Below, piece after piece: positions 7,808-10,655 of a DNA stretch of 10,655 nucleotides. Source of the stretch: Eggerthellaceae bacterium (GTDB lineage: Bacteria; Actinomycetota; Coriobacteriia; Coriobacteriales; Eggerthellaceae); contig JAFXIM010000001.1 of NCBI GenBank assembly GCA_017533165.1, positions 1 through 10,655 of the forward strand, given 5' to 3'. The position numbers and the translations under genes are program-made. The notes below the pieces were generated by a model that had not been told where the DNA came from, searched no databases, and was given only the letters and a program-made list of their open reading frames with translations. Positions within the stretch are counted from its first letter, which is position 1; every line of letters begins with the position of its first letter.

Positions 7808-7900
7808 AGCATCCCACGCTTAGGGAGAGACGCGGAGCGACGAACGACGAGCTTCAACCACCCGCCGCCAAGGCGCAACCCCGGCGTAACCTGCTTCGCC

Positions 7901-8386
7901 CTATTCCTTTGAAGAGAGAAGGTAAGCGCAAGTCTTTGCGGCCACAGCCTGAGCGAGCGCGTCCGCGAGTGCCTCTTCACGATCCGATGTCTCATCGACC
8001 GTACCCCGAAGGCCTTCGACCCGGGAAAAGGCACGAGCCATGCTGGACTCAAAAGATTCCGCAAGCATGTCCTGCGTTCGTTCGTACTCCCCCGAAGCAA
8101 ACATCTCCTTTGCCAGGGCAATGGTGCCCTCGGCATTATTCACGAGCTTGACGGTAGCCGCAAAGAGGACAAGGCAGATATGCTCTCGACCATATTTCTT
8201 CCCCACTGCGGGAGGGGTGAGCCCGTGCTTCATGTAGTTGCTAGCCATGGAGCGCGTAAAGCGGACCTTGCCGTTTTTTGCGGCTGCAGGAATGCAGGCA
8301 TGAACTTGATTGACCAGATCAACCATTTCGTCGATGAAAACCAGCTGTTCGGGAAGCTCATGGTAGCGAGGGTAATGAAAAATCAC
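7901..8386 (-). CDS. DUF1836 family protein, MerR-like; candidate regulator of the arc genes
   Basis: This small soluble protein has 161 residues. The start is a GTG at 8386, supported by AAAGGAG seven bases upstream. Residues 40-80 (VRFTRSMASNYMKHGLTPP, then KKYGREHICLVLFAATVK) match the DUF1836 pattern: a Thr-x-x-x-x-x-Asn-Tyr-x-Lys-x-Gly-Leu-x-Pro-Pro segment followed by Lys-Tyr-x-Arg-Glu and a hydrophobic helix. That layout closely resembles the N-terminal winged helix of MerR proteins (turn ending in 'Gly-Leu-x-Pro', then 'Tyr-x-Arg'). There is no membrane segment or signal peptide. The C-terminal third (133-158) is an acidic then alanine-rich helix. The gene sits 136 bases upstream of arcA on the same strand and diverges from an MFS permease gene across an AT-rich region. 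A role as local transcriptional regulator is inferred from fold resemblance and position; the family has no firmly established function that I can cite. Confidence 0.75.
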   Translation of the reverse strand: MIFHYPRYHELPEQLVFIDEMVDLVNQVHACIPAAAKNGKVRFTRSMASNYMKHGLTPPAVGKKYGREHICLVLFAATVKLVNNAEGTIALAKEMFASGEYERTQDMLAESFESSMARAFSRVEGLRGTVDETSDREEALADALAQAVAAKTCAYLLSSKE

Positions 8387-8499
8387 GAAATTGCTCCTTT
8401 TCCTTTTCCTGTTTAGAATATATGATTAAAACGGTTTTTATTTAACCTTTTTAATATTTGGCAACCAACAGCTCATAACTTCACGGGAAAGGAACGGGC
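8387..8499. promoter_or_regulatory. AT-rich divergent intergenic region between the DUF1836 and MFS genes
   Basis: About 70 bases (8400-8470) are far more AT-rich than the flanking genes, as expected for divergent promoters. For the DUF1836 gene, TATATT on the - strand (8417-8422) lies 17 bases from TTAAAT (8440-8445), giving a plausible -10 with a weak -35 and a leader of about 24 bases. For the MFS gene, TATGAT (8421-8426) or TAATAT (8452-8457) could serve as -10 boxes, but neither has a good -35. AAAGGA at 8488-8493 is the ribosome binding site of the MFS gene. Confidence 0.5.
8428..8447. promoter_or_regulatory. Overlapping palindromes, candidate operator
   Basis: AAAAC-G-GTTTT (8428-8438) is an 11-base odd palindrome, and it overlaps GGTT-N7-AACC (8434-8447, with one extra G at 8433). 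Both lie in the spacer and over the weak -35 of the putative DUF1836 promoter and between the two divergent genes, a typical place for a regulator to bind. The repeats are short and AT-rich, so chance is a real possibility. Confidence 0.3.
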
Positions 8500-9771
8500 A
8501 TGGCTCATATATCTAAGCCTCATTTCGGATTCTTGCTCGTATTCGCCCTGGTGCTTACCAGCTTCGGGCCGCTGTCATTCGGCCTGAGCTGCGCGGGCAT
8601 CTTTTACACTCCACTGTCCGAGCACCTTGGCGTCGGAACGGGAACTCTGAGCTACTACACCTCCATTCTCTGGATCTCGTCGCTCATCTTCCTCCCCTTC
8701 TTAGGCAAGCTCCTCAGCAAAGCCGACGCCCGCCTGTGCGTCGGCGGGTCGGTGGTCATCATGGCTGCTGATTTCGTATGGCTATCCTTTGTCAATTCCC
8801 TTTGGCAGTTCTACCTCGGTGCCTTTGTCATGGGCATAGGCATCACGATGCTGCTATTCCTTGCGCCCTCCACCTTGGTGAACCGCTGGTTTTCCCAGCG
8901 GGCCGGCTTCTTTATCGGTCTGATCATGGCCTTTACCGGAGTTGGCGGCGTGGTATGGAGCGCGGTGGGCGGCGTGCTCATCGCCAAGATCGGCTGGTCG
9001 GCTTCATACCTCGCCTTTGCCGTGCTCACCCTGGCAACCCTGCCTACGAGCGTCTTGCTCGTTGCCACTGACCCCAAATCAAAAGGCCTTGCTCCTTGGG
9101 GTGAGGCACAGGAGGCAAACGGGCATTCGGATGAAAATTCCCTTGCCAAGGAAGCGCCTAAGCAGCAGCATGAAGACGGCATCGATGCGGCAACCGCATT
9201 TAAGACGCCTTCCTTCTACCTGATCATGGCAATGTGCTTCCTTCTCAATTTCGGCATGTACGTCTACTTCATGATTCCAAGCTACGTAAGCACGCTTCCC
9301 CTGTATGTCACCATGCCGCTTTTGGGAGCGACCGCATCCTCGGTAGCCATGGCCGGACAGACCATATCCAAACTAGTCCTTGGCTACGTGGGAGACAAAA
9401 AGCCTTTCGCCGGCACCATTGCTGGCGTTAGCCTCGGATTCATAGGCGTAGCCCTCCTAGCCGTGGGCGGAAGCAGCGCGCTCATCATCTATGTCGCAGC
9501 TTTCGCCTACGGTTTCTTCTACGGCGTAACCAATGTTATGACGCCCATTTTGACCAAGCGCGCCTTCGGCGTGCGCGACTACTCCAACATTTACTCGCGC
9601 ATTTCCATGGCAGCTTCTCTTGCGGGCGCCACTACCGGCTTTATCTGGGGAACCGTTGTCGAGCTGTTCGGTTTTGGAGCCATGTTTGGTGGCGTATGCT
9701 TCTTCATGCTGCTCACCATTGCCGCCGTTGTCATCCTCGCAAGAAACGAGCGCGTCACGAATGCGAAGTAA
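8500..9771 (+). CDS. MFS permease, oxalate/formate antiporter (OFA)-like
   Basis: This 423-residue integral membrane transporter has about 12 predicted helices. A first hydrophobic segment lies at about 10-35 and a long hydrophilic central loop at about 190-236 separates the two six-helix halves; it is rich in Glu, Lys, Gln and His. Motifs seen are FLGKLLSKADAR (68-78), the loop 2-3 MFS motif A position, and NRWFSQRAGFFIGLIMA (128-144), the 'N-x-W-F-x-x-x-R-G' signature of OFA-like permeases. The motif A equivalent in the second half is GYVGDKKPF, after helix 8. The substrate is not predictable: no formyl-CoA transferase or oxalyl-CoA decarboxylase genes are near. Its position beside the arc locus, divergent from the DUF1836 gene, allows a role in moving an organic anion or amino acid linked to arginine fermentation, but this is weak inference. 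The start ATG has AAAGGA six bases upstream. Confidence 0.85.
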   Translation: MAHISKPHFGFLLVFALVLTSFGPLSFGLSCAGIFYTPLSEHLGVGTGTLSYYTSILWISSLIFLPFLGKLLSKADARLCVGGSVVIMAADFVWLSFVNSLWQFYLGAFVMGIGITMLLFLAPSTLVNRWFSQRAGFFIGLIMAFTGVGGVVWSAVGGVLIAKIGWSASYLAFAVLTLATLPTSVLLVATDPKSKGLAPWGEAQEANGHSDENSLAKEAPKQQHEDGIDAATAFKTPSFYLIMAMCFLLNFGMYVYFMIPSYVSTLPLYVTMPLLGATASSVAMAGQTISKLVLGYVGDKKPFAGTIAGVSLGFIGVALLAVGGSSALIIYVAAFAYGFFYGVTNVMTPILTKRAFGVRDYSNIYSRISMAASLAGATTGFIWGTVVELFGFGAMFGGVCFFMLLTIAAVVILARNERVTNAK

Positions 9772-9827
9772 GCCGAACGACACGAGGTCAGCCGCAAGGC
9801 TCCACCTTGGCAAATACCCGCAATACG

Positions 9828-9856
9828 AAAACAGGCCGGTCATTCAGACCGGCCTG
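9828..9856 (-). terminator. Rho-independent terminator of tRNA-Arg
   Basis: CAGGCCGGTC (9832-9841) and GACCGGCCTG (9847-9856) form a perfect 10-bp stem with a five-base loop. On the - strand the stem is followed directly by TTTT (9828-9831), and it starts ten bases after the tRNA 3' end. On the + strand no T run follows, so any role in ending the MFS transcript would be secondary. Confidence 0.85.
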
Positions 9857-9866
9857 CGTTGCTTTA

Positions 9867-9942
<76 letters not shown>

Positions 9943-9984
9943 AGTTTAGAAGCGCTGCGCTCATGCCCGAAGCGCAACTCGCCC

Positions 9985-9990
9985 ATTATA
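9985..9990 (-). promoter_or_regulatory. -10 box of the tRNA-Arg promoter
   Basis: The - strand reads a perfect TATAAT followed by the GC-rich GGGCGAG, a discriminator of the type found at stringently controlled stable-RNA promoters. The -10 ends 42 bases before the mature tRNA. No good -35 is visible at 16-18 bases; the nearest candidates around 10008-10013 are poor. A 6-bp inverted repeat, TGCGCT/AGCGCA (9956-9961 and 9971-9976), lies in the 5' leader removed during tRNA maturation. Confidence 0.65.
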
Positions 9991-10013
9991 CCGCAGTCTT
10001 TCCGTTCGAAGCG

Positions 10014-10655
10014 CTATTTCGAAAAGGTGTTCATGATGATGGAGACGAGCGCACACAGCAGGCCGCCAACGACCCAAGCCATCCAGAAGTACTCACTCGC
10101 CACGGGGACACCGAAGAGGAGGCAGAGGCCGATGATGGTTGCCACCACCATGATGATGCCGCAGATGCCGCCCAGAAGCTTGCCGGCTTTCTTCTTGCTC
10201 GAAAAGAAGGCCGCCACCTGCTCGGGATCGTTCGCGTCGATATCCTCCGCGTCGAAGAGGAGCTTGCGCTCTTCGGGACTCAGCTGCGCCATAATGGCCT
10301 CGGCGGCCGAGCTGCTCTCGCCATAGCTCTCCACGATCTGTTCGAGAGACTCATGGTTGTACTCCACCACGCGCACACGGCTGAACATGATGCCGTAGTA
10401 GATGAAGCACCATACAGCCGCGGCAATGCACAGAAGGAGCAGGCAAGCGCCCAGCTCCTCGCCCATACCACCAAGGACAAATCCCGCAATGCCCGATACG
10501 ATAATGCCGGCGAAAATAAGCGCGATGCCGACCACGATGCCACGGGACAGGGCCTGGCGAGCAAGCTGCTTGTCGGAAAGCGCGTAGAAGTCACGCACGA
10601 CCGGATGCTCGCGCATGAAGGCGGAGTGGCCCATGACGCTCGGGATGATGAGCGC
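10014..10655 (-). CDS. Four-helix membrane protein, C-terminal part, 5' truncated at the window edge
   Basis: The frame is open to the right edge (ALIIPSVMGHSAF...), and the ATG at 10634 has no ribosome binding site, so the true start is probably outside the window. The visible 214 codons hold four hydrophobic segments, counted from Met 10634: about 32-55, 59-83, 150-175 and 180-203. Between the second and third lies an acidic soluble stretch (EYNHESLEQIVESYGES through AAFFSSKK). A short sequence before the first helix, HPVVRDFYALSDKQLARQALSRG (10-32), resembles the juxtamembrane segment of membrane-bound XRE-type HTH regulators of Gram-positive bacteria, whose HTH domain would lie beyond the edge. 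I do not recognise a specific family, so function is open. The gene is 71 bases upstream of tRNA-Arg on the same strand, with no obvious terminator between. Confidence 0.75.
   Translation of the reverse strand, partial: ALIIPSVMGHSAFMREHPVVRDFYALSDKQLARQALSRGIVVGIALIFAGIIVSGIAGFVLGGMGEELGACLLLLCIAAAVWCFIYYGIMFSRVRVVEYNHESLEQIVESYGESSSAAEAIMAQLSPEERKLLFDAEDIDANDPEQVAAFFSSKKKAGKLLGGICGIIMVVATIIGLCLLFGVPVASEYFWMAWVVGGLLCALVSIIMNTFSK

Noticed and set aside
7765..8136. N-terminal extension of arcA by 124 codons
   Set aside because: The frame is merely open; the extension overlaps the DUF1836 gene in another frame, is rich in Arg/Leu/Ser as shadow translations are, and the ATG at 7764 has a good ribosome binding site and a family-typical N-terminus.
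10632..10634. ATG at 10634 as the start of the membrane protein
   Set aside because: There is no ribosome binding site before it and the frame stays open to the window edge, so the gene is treated as truncated.

Overview
The window is ordinary high-GC bacterial chromosome built around a complete arginine deiminase (ADI) catabolic locus. Protein style suggests an anaerobic actinobacterium of the class Coriobacteriia (Eggerthellaceae or a relative): an ADI locus with a YfcC-type transporter, an OFA-like MFS permease, and a multi-pass membrane protein that looks like the tail of a membrane-bound HTH regulator. This placement is an inference from overall resemblance, not from a marker gene.

Layout, left to right. 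(1) 1-630, + strand: the C-terminal cytoplasmic part of a probable CPA1-type Na+/H+ antiporter, closed by a strong hairpin terminator at 661-692. (2) 759-2486, - strand: argS, convergent with the antiporter, with its own candidate extended -10 promoter. (3) 2654-7764, - strand, in transcription order arcA, arcB, arcC, arcD: arginine deiminase, catabolic ornithine carbamoyltransferase, carbamate kinase and a YfcC-family membrane carrier, the likely arginine/ornithine exchanger. (4) 7901-8386, - strand: a small DUF1836 protein with a MerR-like segment, directly upstream of arcA and a good candidate for the local regulator. (5) 8387-8499: an AT-rich divergent intergenic region with overlapping inverted repeats. 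(6) 8500-9771, + strand: an OFA-like MFS permease. (7) 9867-9942, - strand: tRNA-Arg(UCU) with encoded CCA, a consensus -10 box and a terminator. (8) 10014-10655, - strand: the C-terminal part of a four-helix membrane protein cut by the window edge.

How the genes work together: ArcD would import arginine in exchange for ornithine. ArcA makes citrulline and ammonia, ArcB phosphorolyses citrulline to ornithine and carbamoyl phosphate, and ArcC uses carbamoyl phosphate and ADP to make ATP, CO2 and ammonia. ArgS and tRNA-Arg next door draw on the same amino acid for translation, but nothing in the sequence shows they are co-regulated with it.

I see no mobile element, CRISPR array or clearly new system. 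The most interesting items are the DUF1836 gene and its AT-rich upstream region, an inverted repeat touching the arcA ribosome binding site, and the structured 272-base spacer between arcB and arcC. No stretch longer than 300 bases lacks a gene.
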